Source of the DNA: Metabacillus flavus
Lineage (GTDB): Bacteria; Bacillota; Bacilli; Bacillales; Bacillaceae
DNA: 64,000 bases
NCBI RefSeq assembly: GCF_018283675.1
Contig: NZ_JAGVRK010000001.1
Location: forward strand, 3,534,001 to 3,598,000
Direction: 5' to 3'
Shown here: positions 8,180 to 15,912 of the stretch, piece after piece
Position numbering within the stretch: position 1 is the first letter of the stretch
How the letters are laid out: each line of letters starts with the position of its first letter
Program-made: the position numbers and the translations under genes
The notes under the pieces: model-generated
Databases searched by the model: none
Told to the model about the DNA's origin: nothing
The model's input: only the letters and a program-made list of their open reading frames with translations

Positions 8180-8236
8180 TTATTTTAAGCAGTGTTTAAA
8201 GTCGGCCGCCTTTAGGTACTGCTTGTTACATATCTT

Positions 8237-8262
8237 ATATCGACATTCCTTTACAGGGTTTA
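8237..8262 (-). promoter_or_regulatory. sigma-D promoter of hag
   Basis: TAAA (8262-8259), a 14-base spacer, then GTCGATAT (8244-8237), one mismatch from the sigma-D -10 GCCGATAT. It gives a leader of about 95 bases containing the CsrA hairpin. Confidence 0.85.
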
Positions 8263-8274
8263 ATAGTTTTTTGG

Positions 8275-8312
8275 AAAAAAATTAAAAACCTTGAGCTCGT
8301 GTCTCAAGGTTT
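8275..8312 (-). terminator. terminator of the flgM-csrA transcript
   Basis: AAACCTTGAG pairs with CTCAAGGTTT (8286-8312), followed on the minus strand by TTTTTAATTTTTTT. The stem overlaps the csrA stop codon. Confidence 0.8.
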
Positions 8313-8529
8313 AGGATTTCTTTAAGTTTTTCAGTAAATCAATCGATAGGGAAGCTGCGCTGCTGTTTTCTTCCTGAATTGATAAGTAGATTTCTTTTCG
8401 GTGGATGTCGATGTTTTTGGGGGCATTGATTCCTAGTTTGACTTGTCCGTCTTGGATGCTGACGACGGTGATTTCGATGTCTTCGCCTATTCGGATGGCT
8501 TCGTTTAGTTTTCTGGTTAGTACGAGCAT
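8311..8529 (-). CDS. csrA: translational regulator CsrA
   Basis: This 72-residue protein starts [15 protein letters not shown] and has the [20 protein letters not shown] core and the [11 protein letters not shown] strand. It binds GGA motifs in hairpin loops and represses flagellin translation in Bacillus. It is slightly longer at the C-terminus than enteric CsrA, as usual in this group. It sits 12 bases downstream of fliW, whose product sequesters it, and one gene before hag, its main target, whose leader carries a near-consensus site. Confidence 0.97.
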   Translation of the reverse strand: MLVLTRKLNEAIRIGEDIEITVVSIQDGQVKLGINAPKNIDIHRKEIYLSIQEENSSAASLSIDLLKNLKKS

Positions 8530-8541
8530 GTTCCTGCCTCC

Positions 8542-8961
8542 CTATTGCACTATGCTGTGCTTGGTTTTGTAGGATGGGTGGTTCAGGATGACTTGTTTGG
8601 CTTGTTTTGTTTGTTCGTTTACGATGATGGGCCCTTGAAGGTTGGCAGTAGATTGTTCAAATGGATCCTGAACTGTCAGGATGACCATAATTTGAATTTG
8701 ATTGACGTCTTCAATTTTTAATGCTTCCACTATATTTTGGTCCAGGTCAAACTCGTAGTCTTTGAAAAATAGAAAAGGGCTTGTTACGACGAATGCAAGT
8801 TCAGCTGTTGTGGCAGATTGCAGGATTAAGAAGGGAGAGCCTTCTTCTAATGGTAGAATGACAAACTCTTTTTCCGATGCAAATCCCGGGATGCCTGCTG
8901 CAAATTTTAGGATTTGAGAGTCATCGACTTCTACTTCCCCATGATATTTTGTGTTTAGCAT
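8542..8961 (-). CDS. fliW: flagellar assembly factor FliW
   Basis: A 139-residue protein matching the FliW family throughout (FAAGIPGFASEKEFVILPLEE, FVVTSPFLFFKDYEFDL, ADLQG-like region and the C-terminal PIIVNEQTKQAKQVILNHPSYKTKHSI). FliW binds either flagellin or CsrA. When flagellin is exported, freed FliW captures CsrA and relieves repression of hag. It is co-transcribed with yviE upstream and csrA downstream. Confidence 0.96.
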   Translation of the reverse strand: MLNTKYHGEVEVDDSQILKFAAGIPGFASEKEFVILPLEEGSPFLILQSATTAELAFVVTSPFLFFKDYEFDLDQNIVEALKIEDVNQIQIMVILTVQDPFEQSTANLQGPIIVNEQTKQAKQVILNHPSYKTKHSIVQ

Positions 8962-8982
8962 GTTGTCCCACCTCTTTTTTCA

Positions 8983-9552
8983 TTATACCTTGATGTCGAT
9001 GGTTACGAAATCAATTTTAAGATTCGGATTTTGGAGCATGTCTATTTGAACTTTTCCTGGTGTGTAGTCCAGGATTGGTTTATTTTGCTGCACGTCAATG
9101 ACCGGCTTTCGTGCCTGGACATCTATTTTTACTTTTGCTGGTTCGTAGTTTACTTTTACACTTCCAGCCCGGGGAATGAACCCAATATTAAATTCATACA
9201 TTGGAGATTCGCTGTTTTGTTTTGCATGATCCGGAATCGGGTTGCCTCCATATTCAATGCGCATGAGCTCGTCTCCTTGGGATGAGACTCTCGCCATTCC
9301 ATCGAGCCAGTCCTGATAGCCTTGCTGGGCAAATTCTTGAATTCTCCTTGAGATGCTTTTGAGGTCCACATCTGCTCGTGCCTCTGTCGTATCAATAGAG
9401 AGCTGTCCTTTTGTTGTTTCGATCAATAGGTCGGCTTTAGGCTGTTGAATGGATAGATCAGCCTTGGGCTGCTGCTGTTCCATTTTTGCTGAAATCGTTG
9501 TTAAACCAATTCTGCCTTGTGTGCTTTGGATTCGAATTTGCGGGATCTGCAT
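8983..9552 (-). CDS. yviE: flagellar-cluster protein YviE (DUF6470)
   Basis: A 189-residue protein of unknown biochemistry found between flgL and fliW in Bacillus. It is built of repeated short beta segments with recurring IDVQ/ADLSI/QIDM patterns (PKADLSIQQPKADLLIET near the N-terminus; KIDVQARKPVIDVQQNKPILDY near the C-terminus) around a central helix with WLDGMARVSSQGDELMRI. No signal peptide or membrane segment is seen. Position and repeat pattern identify it; the function is unknown. Confidence 0.88.
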   Translation of the reverse strand: MQIPQIRIQSTQGRIGLTTISAKMEQQQPKADLSIQQPKADLLIETTKGQLSIDTTEARADVDLKSISRRIQEFAQQGYQDWLDGMARVSSQGDELMRIEYGGNPIPDHAKQNSESPMYEFNIGFIPRAGSVKVNYEPAKVKIDVQARKPVIDVQQNKPILDYTPGKVQIDMLQNPNLKIDFVTIDIKV

Positions 9553-9571
9553 GTGTTTTCAGCTCCTAAAC

Positions 9572-9597
9572 GAAAAGCTGTCTTAAGAAAGACAGCT
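9572..9597 (-). terminator. intra-operon hairpin between flgL and yviE
   Basis: GAGCTGTC/GACAGCT stem (9576-9582 with 9591-9597) followed on the minus strand by TTTTCGTTT. The weak U-tract suggests partial termination or message processing. Confidence 0.5.
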
Positions 9598-9605
9598 CAA
9601 GTGTA

Positions 9606-10499
9606 TTATCTTAGGAAATCCATAAGGGTAGGCTGAATGATTCTCGAGCTTACGCTTAGTGCGGCACGGTGGACGCTTTCCTGCATTTTAAGGTCTGTGA
9701 TGACGCGTTCGATGTCGGCGTCTTCGTTGTCTGAAAGGATACGGTTTGCTGTTACTTCCTGCTGGCCGATCCGGTCATCAATCAGCTCAAGGCGGTTGTA
9801 GCGCGCTCCAAGCTTCGCCCGCTCTGCATTCAGTTTATCAAAGTGTTCATCTAAATTAGAAAGGAGCTGATCCCCCTTCGTCATTTTCCCGTTGGTGTTG
9901 ATATCATCGACAATTCCCTGCAGCGTCTGGAATAGATTATTGCCTGCTCCGCCGATTTTGCCTCCGAATGCTTCAAGGGCATTCACGTTCACTTCTAATT
10001 CCACGCCTTTGGAGACGGATATTTTATAATCAGCGGCTGCCGGATTAAAAGTACCTGATGCATCTACCGGGGCGCTATCTGTTTTCGTCCCGTTAAAAAT
10101 ATAGCGGCCTGCAACCTGGGTATTAGCAACACCTTGCAGATCCTTTTTCAGCTGTTCAATCTCTACTCCAATAGCCTTTGCATCCTCAGCGCTGTTTGTA
10201 CCGTTTTTCGCCTGCAGCAGAAGTTCGCGTGCCCGCTGCATAACCTGCGTTGCATGCTCAATCCCACCCTCGGAGTTCTCCATCCATTGGTAAGCTTCCG
10301 AAAGGTTCCGCTTATATTGCTCTACTTCTGTTAGATTCGTGCGGTACTGCATCCCCTTCATGGCGACTACCGGATCGTCAGAAGGACGGTTGATTTTTTT
10401 GCCTGTTGACAGCTGGTCCTGCAGGTTTCCCATGCGGCCATAGCTACTGCTGATTTGTCTTAATGAATTATTTGCGAGCATTCCTTGTGTTACGCGCAT
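9606..10499 (-). CDS. flgL: flagellar hook-filament junction protein FlgL (HAP3)
   Basis: A 297-residue protein with flagellin-like ends: MRVTQGMLANNSLRQISSSY and QLSTGKKINRPSDDPVVAMKG at the N-terminus, and AERAKLGARYNRLELIDDR with an ALSVSSRIIQPTLMDFLR end. It forms the second junction ring between FlgK and the filament and is exported through the flagellar type III apparatus. It lies ten bases downstream of flgK, so translation is probably coupled. Confidence 0.96.
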   Translation of the reverse strand: MRVTQGMLANNSLRQISSSYGRMGNLQDQLSTGKKINRPSDDPVVAMKGMQYRTNLTEVEQYKRNLSEAYQWMENSEGGIEHATQVMQRARELLLQAKNGTNSAEDAKAIGVEIEQLKKDLQGVANTQVAGRYIFNGTKTDSAPVDASGTFNPAAADYKISVSKGVELEVNVNALEAFGGKIGGAGNNLFQTLQGIVDDINTNGKMTKGDQLLSNLDEHFDKLNAERAKLGARYNRLELIDDRIGQQEVTANRILSDNEDADIERVITDLKMQESVHRAALSVSSRIIQPTLMDFLR

Positions 10500-10509
10500 G
10501 CTTTGTCAC

Positions 10510-12063
10510 CTACAGTCCCATTTTATTGATAATCGTATCCAGCAGCTCGTCCTGCATCGTGATCATGCGGGCAGATGCATTGTAAGCATGCTGGAATTGA
10601 ATCATGTTTGTCATTTCTTCATCCAGTGAAACAGCGCTGATCGATTGGCGGCGAGATTCTACGGAGTCTTTCAGCGTATTCGTGTTGTTCAGCATTCTTT
10701 CTGCTTCCTGCGAATCGACAGCCATACCCCCGATCATGCCTTCGTAGAAGGTTTGGAACGTAGCACTGTTTGGAAGGGCTGTGAGCTTCCCGTTTTTCAC
10801 TTCCGCAAGCTTCAGTGCATTAGAACCATCGCCGGCTGTCGGGGTAGGTCCTTGAGCAGCTGCAATATAATCCGTAGAAGTCATGATGATATCCGCCACT
10901 TTAATTCCTTCAGCACCGGTTTTTCCTGATTTGAATTCAAAAAAGTCATAGCCTGTTCCATTAGCAGGGGGGGTTTTAAACTGGTTTAAATTATATCCTG
11001 CTTTATGAATGGAGTTAAATTCCTGAACGAATGCATTAGCCAGATCATCCAGATCCTTAATCATTTCCACATAGGCGCCTTTAGAGGTGCCGTTATCTGC
11101 GTAGCCATGTGATTGTACAAGTCCCTGGATTTTCCCGGTATTCTGCACATCACCGATCGCGATCGTTTTCATATCTGTGTTAGCTGGCGGATCCGGCACT
11201 TCGTCAAGTTTAAAGGAAGTAACCATGCCGTTAGCATCGTAGCCTACGCTGAAGCTGGCTGCCGTCTGATTGGCTCCATCAACAAGCTTTCCAACACCTG
11301 TAATTCCGTCCTTACCAACAAGTTCAACCGTTACGACACCCTCTGCTACTTTAAGAGCATTGCCGCCCGGTTTCACTGGATACGAAACTTTTACAGGGAC
11401 AAGATTTGATAAAGTATCAATTAATCGATCACGTTCATCATATAAATCATTCGGCAAATATCCATGAGGTTCAACTTCAGATATTTGCTTATTAATATTG
11501 TTCAATTGTGTGGCGATCGATTCCACCTGCATGGCTGTTGTGTCCATTTGAGTCTTTAAATCCTTTTGTACACTTTTCAATGACGTTGATAAATACTGAA
11601 AAGTATCGGCGACGGCAATTCCACGCTGCTGAACAACAGCCCGTGCACCTGAATTCGTAGGGTTTGCAGCTAAGTCCTGCATGGATTGCCAGAATCGATC
11701 CATAGTTTTGGAAAGTCCTGCCTCAGAAGGTTCGTTCAGAATTTCTTCCATTTTCAAAAGTGCTTCAGAGCGTGCTTCATAGAAACCCGTTTTAGTATTT
11801 TCTCCGCGATACTGTGTATCCAAAAACTTATCACGAATCCGCTCAACAGTATCACCCTCCACTCCAGTTCCCATTTGACCCGGAATTTTCGGCATTTCCA
11901 GACCAGGATATGGATAGGCTTCGGTTGCTTTAAACGTAACCCGCTGCCTCGTATACCCAGGCGTATTGGCATTCGATATATTTTGCCCTGTCGTATAAAG
12001 CGCCGACTGCTGAGCTGACATTCCGCGTTTTGATATTTCCAGTCCTGCAAAGGTTGAACCCAT
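10510..12063 (-). CDS. flgK: flagellar hook-associated protein FlgK (HAP1)
   Basis: This 517-residue protein opens with MGSTFAGLEISKRGMSAQQSA followed by TTGQNISNANTPGYTRQRV, the diagnostic rod/hook-family motif. It ends with NMIQFQHAYNASARMITMQDELLDTIINKMGL, the shared C-terminal coiled region. It forms the first junction ring on the hook. Length is close to Bacillus subtilis FlgK. It follows flgN, its chaperone, by 18 bases. Confidence 0.97.
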   Translation of the reverse strand: MGSTFAGLEISKRGMSAQQSALYTTGQNISNANTPGYTRQRVTFKATEAYPYPGLEMPKIPGQMGTGVEGDTVERIRDKFLDTQYRGENTKTGFYEARSEALLKMEEILNEPSEAGLSKTMDRFWQSMQDLAANPTNSGARAVVQQRGIAVADTFQYLSTSLKSVQKDLKTQMDTTAMQVESIATQLNNINKQISEVEPHGYLPNDLYDERDRLIDTLSNLVPVKVSYPVKPGGNALKVAEGVVTVELVGKDGITGVGKLVDGANQTAASFSVGYDANGMVTSFKLDEVPDPPANTDMKTIAIGDVQNTGKIQGLVQSHGYADNGTSKGAYVEMIKDLDDLANAFVQEFNSIHKAGYNLNQFKTPPANGTGYDFFEFKSGKTGAEGIKVADIIMTSTDYIAAAQGPTPTAGDGSNALKLAEVKNGKLTALPNSATFQTFYEGMIGGMAVDSQEAERMLNNTNTLKDSVESRRQSISAVSLDEEMTNMIQFQHAYNASARMITMQDELLDTIINKMGL

Positions 12064-12081
12064 TTTCGATCTCCTCCAGAT

Positions 12082-12564
12082 TTATGCTTTCGAATCAAAG
12101 AGGGATCTTCGATTCGGTTCGGTTTTTCTCATTGTATCAGGCCGCTGGTAGTTGGGCGTCTGCTCTCTTGGCATCAGCATATCGAGTGACATGGTGACAA
12201 ACTGCAGCGCACTTTGAGTCATTTGCTGATTGAGCTGGTTGGCAGCCTTCAGCTTGTCCATGACCTCTTTGAATTCCTCTTTCAATTCGGTAAGGCGAGT
12301 CTTTTCAGCACCTTCCGCTTTTTCCGCGCATGCCGTGAGGGTCAGATCCGTGTGACGTCCGAGAAACGCAGAGGCCTGAGTAATTCGCTCAGTTTCTGTC
12401 TGTTTAATGGACTGCACAAGAGCCTGTTCATGCTGCAATACTTGCTTTAGCTCGTCCGTCTGATTGTGCTTGAGCTGATCTGTTTTTTTCAAAGCGGTCT
12501 GGTATAAATCCAGATGCAGCTCAAGGAGCCTGTCTAATGTAAGTATGAGCTTGCCAGCCTGCAT
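12082..12564 (-). CDS. flgN: flagellar export chaperone FlgN (YvyG)
   Basis: A 160-residue, almost entirely helical protein with long heptad-like stretches (LTLDRLLELHLDLYQTALKKTDQL, then KEEFKEVMDKLKAANQLNQQ). FlgN-type chaperones bind the C-terminal helices of FlgK and FlgL and escort them to the export gate. Identification rests on helix pattern, length and the fixed position between flgM and flgK. Confidence 0.92.
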   Translation of the reverse strand: MQAGKLILTLDRLLELHLDLYQTALKKTDQLKHNQTDELKQVLQHEQALVQSIKQTETERITQASAFLGRHTDLTLTACAEKAEGAEKTRLTELKEEFKEVMDKLKAANQLNQQMTQSALQFVTMSLDMLMPREQTPNYQRPDTMRKTEPNRRSLFDSKA

Positions 12565-12582
12565 GGCGGTTCCTCCTCTATA

Positions 12583-12843
12583 TTACTGTTTATAAAAATC
12601 CGCGAACTTGCGGGCGATTTCACTCGGGTTTACTTCATACGTGCCGTTCTCGATTTGAGCTTTCAGCTGATCGATTTTTTCCTGGCGTGCTTCTGCAATT
12701 TTGTTTGTAGACTGAAGCTGTTTCGCAGCATTTGAAATTTCGATCTTGTCTTGCTTTTGCTGAACGGCATCCTGCTTCATGATTTGCTCTGCATTTCTTT
12801 TATATGGATTGATTCCGTTCGTGCCGTAGTTATTGATTTTCAT
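12583..12843 (-). CDS. flgM: anti-sigma-D factor FlgM
   Basis: An 86-residue protein beginning MKINNYGTNGINPYKRN with the C-terminal sigma-binding part (IDQLKAQIENGTYEVNPSEIARKFADFY). It binds and inhibits sigma-D until the hook is complete. Ribosome site GGAGG sits seven bases before ATG 12843. A sigma-D type promoter in front (12889-12914) would make a feedback loop, as in B. subtilis. Confidence 0.96.
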   Translation of the reverse strand: MKINNYGTNGINPYKRNAEQIMKQDAVQQKQDKIEISNAAKQLQSTNKIAEARQEKIDQLKAQIENGTYEVNPSEIARKFADFYKQ

Positions 12844-12888
12844 CTTAACGCCTCCATCTGCCAGAGTTAACGGGCTTATTTACCGTTC

Positions 12889-12914
12889 TTATCGTCTCAA
12901 TTGCCCGTTCGTTA
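12889..12914 (-). promoter_or_regulatory. probable sigma-D promoter of flgM
   Basis: TAAC (12914-12911), 14-base spacer, GACGATAA (12896-12889). This is one mismatch in each half from TAAA and GCCGATAA. It lies between the yvyF stop and flgM. Confidence 0.65.
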
Positions 12915-12923
12915 ATAGGGATT

Positions 12924-13340
12924 TTACTTTTTGGGTGAAAAGGAGTAGAACGTTTTTTTCTCCTCATGGGTCATTAGACGCTGATGCTCCTCCTCACGTT
13001 GGAGTTGAGCAAGCTGATCGTGCAGGCCTTTTGTACAGGAAGAACATATTTTGCCTTCCCGAATCATATTCCCGCATTTCTCGCATGGATAACCGAGGTT
13101 CGGAAAATTAGAAAGCTGCAGTCTTCCAAGCCGGATGAATTTTAGGATTAGCTCTTCAGCCACTCCTGTCCCGCTCACGACTTCCGCTATCCTTGCTTTG
13201 CGGTTTTCACGCTTTCTTAAAAAGCCGTACACCGTTTCAAACTGTTTTTCTTCTATTTTATAGCAATCTCCGCATACTGTGCGGAATTGTGTCTTAACAA
13301 AAAGAGCATTGCATTTCGGACAATTCGCTAGGTCATTCAT
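12924..13340 (-). CDS. yvyF: flagellar operon zinc-ribbon protein YvyF
   Basis: A 138-residue protein with four zinc-type cysteine pairs: CPKC at the start, CGDC, CEKC and CSSC. Between them lies a helical segment like a degenerate helix-turn-helix (VVSGTGVAEELILKFIRLGRL). YvyF is conserved between comFC and flgM in Bacillus and is thought to act as a regulator of flagellar genes. The exact role here is inferred from conservation of position. Confidence 0.9.
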   Translation of the reverse strand: MNDLANCPKCNALFVKTQFRTVCGDCYKIEEKQFETVYGFLRKRENRKARIAEVVSGTGVAEELILKFIRLGRLQLSNFPNLGYPCEKCGNMIREGKICSSCTKGLHDQLAQLQREEEHQRLMTHEEKKTFYSFSPKK

Positions 13341-13397
13341 AAAGGTATCTCCTCTTATCTTACTCTATTTCTAATATCGGCTGAAGGGGCAAAACCT

Positions 13398-14084
13398 TTA
13401 GCCTCTGATTAAAGTAAAAGACGAGATGTCCTTAGCTCCCGCTTCCTTCAGAAGCTTTGCTGCCTGGTGGATGGTATTGCCTGTTGTGTATATATCGTCA
13501 ACAATCATAAGAGATAGCCCCTGTACATTTATTTCAGGATACTTTCTAAACAATGGCCCTCCGGATAGCCGTTCTTTTCTGGTTTTTTTGGACTGTTTTT
13601 CTGAAGCGATTCTTTCTAACGGATGCAGAATCTTGCGTCGGGCAATACGTGCAATCAGCTCGGCCTGATTAAAGCCTCTTTCCATCAGGCGTTCAGTGGA
13701 CAACGGGATAGGAACCAAAATCATTTTTCTGGGAATGATCTTCGCTGCAGCCCGGATATCCTGTTCAAACAAACGGATGAGTTCCGCATCTCCCCGGAAT
13801 TTGAATAGATTCATGACTTCTTTTACGGATTCTGTGTAGGAATAGATGGATTGGTTTTGAGTGAACACGTCTTTATACTCCGCACTTTCTTGCCAGCGGA
13901 TACAATCCGGACAGATTGATACGCTTTCCATTGGTCTGCTGCATTTCGTGCATCTTGTGCCAAAGATTTTCGTTAATTTTTCGTTACATGGCTCGCACGA
14001 CACCGGGTCCGGATCCGTACCAAGCAGGATTCCCCAAGTGACCTGCTCCTGCATTTTATTGTGGCAAAGAATACACCAGGTCAT
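13398..14084 (-). CDS. comFC: competence protein ComFC (phosphoribosyltransferase-like)
   Basis: This 228-residue protein has an N-terminal zinc finger (CILCHNKM, CEPC, CTKCSRP, CPDC) and a PRPP-binding phosphoribosyltransferase motif near the C-terminus (SLMIVDDIYTTGNTIHQAAKLL). The KTRKERLSGG... motif before it is typical of the ComF family. It acts in uptake of transforming DNA with ComFA. It overlaps comFA by four bases; comFB, which separates them in B. subtilis, is missing. Confidence 0.95.
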   Translation of the reverse strand: MTWCILCHNKMQEQVTWGILLGTDPDPVSCEPCNEKLTKIFGTRCTKCSRPMESVSICPDCIRWQESAEYKDVFTQNQSIYSYTESVKEVMNLFKFRGDAELIRLFEQDIRAAAKIIPRKMILVPIPLSTERLMERGFNQAELIARIARRKILHPLERIASEKQSKKTRKERLSGGPLFRKYPEINVQGLSLMIVDDIYTTGNTIHQAAKLLKEAGAKDISSFTLIRG

Positions 14085-15418
14085 TTAAAAGCCTCCCGGT
14101 TCATCTTTTTGATATGCAGCCTTGACTGAATCATCGCATTCGTTTTGCCGTAGTGAAAAAACACCACGTCCCCAGTCGGGTAATCCTGATGTCGTCCCAC
14201 CCTGCCGGCAATTTGAACAAGAGCGCTTTCCGTAAAAATATCCTCCTCCGCTCCAAATACAGCAGCATCGGAATCTGGAACCGTCACTCCCCGCTCCAGA
14301 ATGGTGGTCGTCACAATCAGTGGAGAAATCCTGTCCCTGAAACGCTGCACCTTTTCTTTTCTATCCGGATCTTCCGAGTGGACCCCTTCTATTAAAGGAT
14401 GGATATTCTGCAGAATGGCTGTGACATGATGAAGTGCCGGGATGTTGGGAACAAAAAGAAAAGCTGGCTTTTCTTTATCAAGATGCTCCTGAATCCATTT
14501 TAGGAGGGGCTTAGGAAGCTTGTTCCGCTGAAGACGCCCTTTATAGCTGCCAATCCACTGAAAGCGCGGGACTGGAAGCGGATGCCCATGATAGCGTCCG
14601 GGGATTCGAACCGAGGGAAGCTTGTTTGAAAGAGCTCTTTTTTGCATTTCTTTGGAAGGGGTGGCGGTTAGGAAAATGAGGGAGCTCTCCGGTTTCCTTG
14701 CTTTCTGAACCGCTTCCTGCAGCGTCTGATCAGCAGAGAACGGAAACGCATCAACCTCGTCAATAATGATGCAATCAAACGTTTGTTTAAACCGGAAAAG
14801 CTGATGGGCCGTGGATAAAACGAGTCGGGAGGATTTGTAGCGGTCCTCACTTCCTCCGTATAAAGCAGCAGCATCGGCTTTCGGAAAAGCCTGTTGGAAA
14901 CGCGGATACAGCTCGAGTACCACATCTGTTCTCGGTGTAGCGAGACATATCCGTTTGTTTTGCTTCAGCGCCTCTTCTATTCCTTGAAACAGAATTTCAG
15001 TTTTTCCCGCTCCGCACACAGCCCAGACAAGAAGCTCCGACTGATTCTCCATTGCATGCTTAATACAATTGGATGCATGACTTTGAAGTTGAGAAAGTGT
15101 GCCGGTCCAGTCTAGTCCTGAGGAAGATTGGGTTACTGGAGTGGCCCCAATCCAGCTATAAAGCGTTTCACACTCACTGACCCGCCCCATCATGATGCAG
15201 GAACGGCAGTAGGTGCAATGCCTGCCGCATTTGGCGCAGTGGAAGGAGGCGAACAAATGGCGCTGCTTATTTAGGCAGCGCGTGCATTGGAATTTTCCTT
15301 TTGTACCTGTGACACCTTTTTCTTTTTGGATGTCTTCGTTTTCGAGCATTTCTGAGGGGAAAGGAATTTCAGAGGCCAGGAGGTGGCGGCCTGAGAGGTG
15401 GTGCTGTAGTGAGGACAT
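14081..15418 (-). CDS. comFA: DNA uptake helicase ComFA
   Basis: A 445-residue DEAD-box type ATPase that powers transport of single-stranded DNA during transformation. Motifs in order: N-terminal zinc finger (CTRCLNKQ, CAKCGRHCTYCRSC, about 44-76), Walker A WAVCGAGKTEI, Walker B DCIIIDEVDAFP, motif III LTATPS, and motif VI QIAGRVGRHQDYP. Start ATG 15418 has AAGGAG eight bases upstream. It is the first gene of the competence-flagellar transcript and lies 174 bases from the next gene on the other strand. Confidence 0.96.
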   Translation of the reverse strand: MSSLQHHLSGRHLLASEIPFPSEMLENEDIQKEKGVTGTKGKFQCTRCLNKQRHLFASFHCAKCGRHCTYCRSCIMMGRVSECETLYSWIGATPVTQSSSGLDWTGTLSQLQSHASNCIKHAMENQSELLVWAVCGAGKTEILFQGIEEALKQNKRICLATPRTDVVLELYPRFQQAFPKADAAALYGGSEDRYKSSRLVLSTAHQLFRFKQTFDCIIIDEVDAFPFSADQTLQEAVQKARKPESSLIFLTATPSKEMQKRALSNKLPSVRIPGRYHGHPLPVPRFQWIGSYKGRLQRNKLPKPLLKWIQEHLDKEKPAFLFVPNIPALHHVTAILQNIHPLIEGVHSEDPDRKEKVQRFRDRISPLIVTTTILERGVTVPDSDAAVFGAEEDIFTESALVQIAGRVGRHQDYPTGDVVFFHYGKTNAMIQSRLHIKKMNREAFK

Positions 15419-15592
15419 TGTTTTTACTCCTTTTTCTTTTTATTATGAACAGAAGGAGAGAACGTTGTCTAACCTATAAAAAGAAATTATTAAACAGTAA
15501 ATTAAATTTTCTAGTGTACTAAATGATGTATTAATCTTTAGTTGAGACATAAAATAAAGAACAAAATAAAGTACTCTTTGGAGTTGACGAAA

Positions 15593-15742
15593 ATGAAAAA
15601 ACTAATGCCCATGATAGATCCTAGAAGCTTGGAGATGATGATAGATGCTGAAGTGGAGGCTAGCAAGCAGCGAAATGAAAGTGCTCTTCGAAAATCAAAA
15701 GAGTTACTAAAAAAATTAAAGGCCAGGAGTGGCCGCTCCTAG
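15593..15742 (+). CDS. small basic hypothetical protein
   Basis: A 49-residue protein, MKKLMPMIDPRSLEMM..., mostly helix and rich in lysine, arginine and glutamate. GGAG nine bases before ATG 15593 supports this start over a TTG at 15542 that has no ribosome site. Its stop codon (15740-15742) overlaps the stop of an opposing small gene, and its C-terminal codons form one arm of a terminator hairpin. I do not recognise the family. Confidence 0.5.
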   Translation: MKKLMPMIDPRSLEMMIDAEVEASKQRNESALRKSKELLKKLKARSGRS

Positions 15743-15745
15743 CCT
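15717..15745 (-). terminator. terminator overlapping two convergent small genes
   Basis: AAGGC-TAGGAG pairs with CTCCTG-GCCTT, followed on the minus strand by TAATTTTTTT. It contains the ends of both small genes at 15593-15742 and 15739-15912. Confidence 0.7.
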
Positions 15746-15912
15746 TGATCATTGATAGTCTTTCTATTATTTGTTATCGAAAGTTTACTTTTTCTCATTT
15801 TAACCGCTCGTGCAAGAATTTCTTCATTTCTTTTTTTACTAATTGTTTGTTCTTCTAAGATTAATTCCTCTAGAGTTTTATTCCATTCCAAGGCAGCTTT
15901 TAATTTACTCAT
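15739..15912 (-). CDS. small basic hypothetical protein, coupled to the upstream membrane protein
   Basis: A 57-residue helical protein, MSKLKAALEWNKTLEEL..., whose ATG overlaps the stop of the preceding gene (ATGAGTAA at 15905-15912), indicating translational coupling. Its middle (ISKKRNEEILARAVKMRKSK) resembles that of the opposing small protein (ASKQRNESALRKSKELLKK). The family is not recognised. It may be a partner of the 391-residue membrane protein. Confidence 0.55.
   Translation of the reverse strand: MSKLKAALEWNKTLEELILEEQTISKKRNEEILARAVKMRKSKLSITNNRKTINDQG

Noticed and set aside
10645-12018. Several antisense ORFs of 65-110 residues opposite flgK
   Set aside because: Shadow frames of a well-conserved gene with no ribosome sites or recognisable domains.
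15479-15510. ComK boxes upstream of comFA
   Set aside because: Two partial AAAA-N5-TTTT matches occur, but the spacing between them (6 bases) fits none of the known ComK box spacings.
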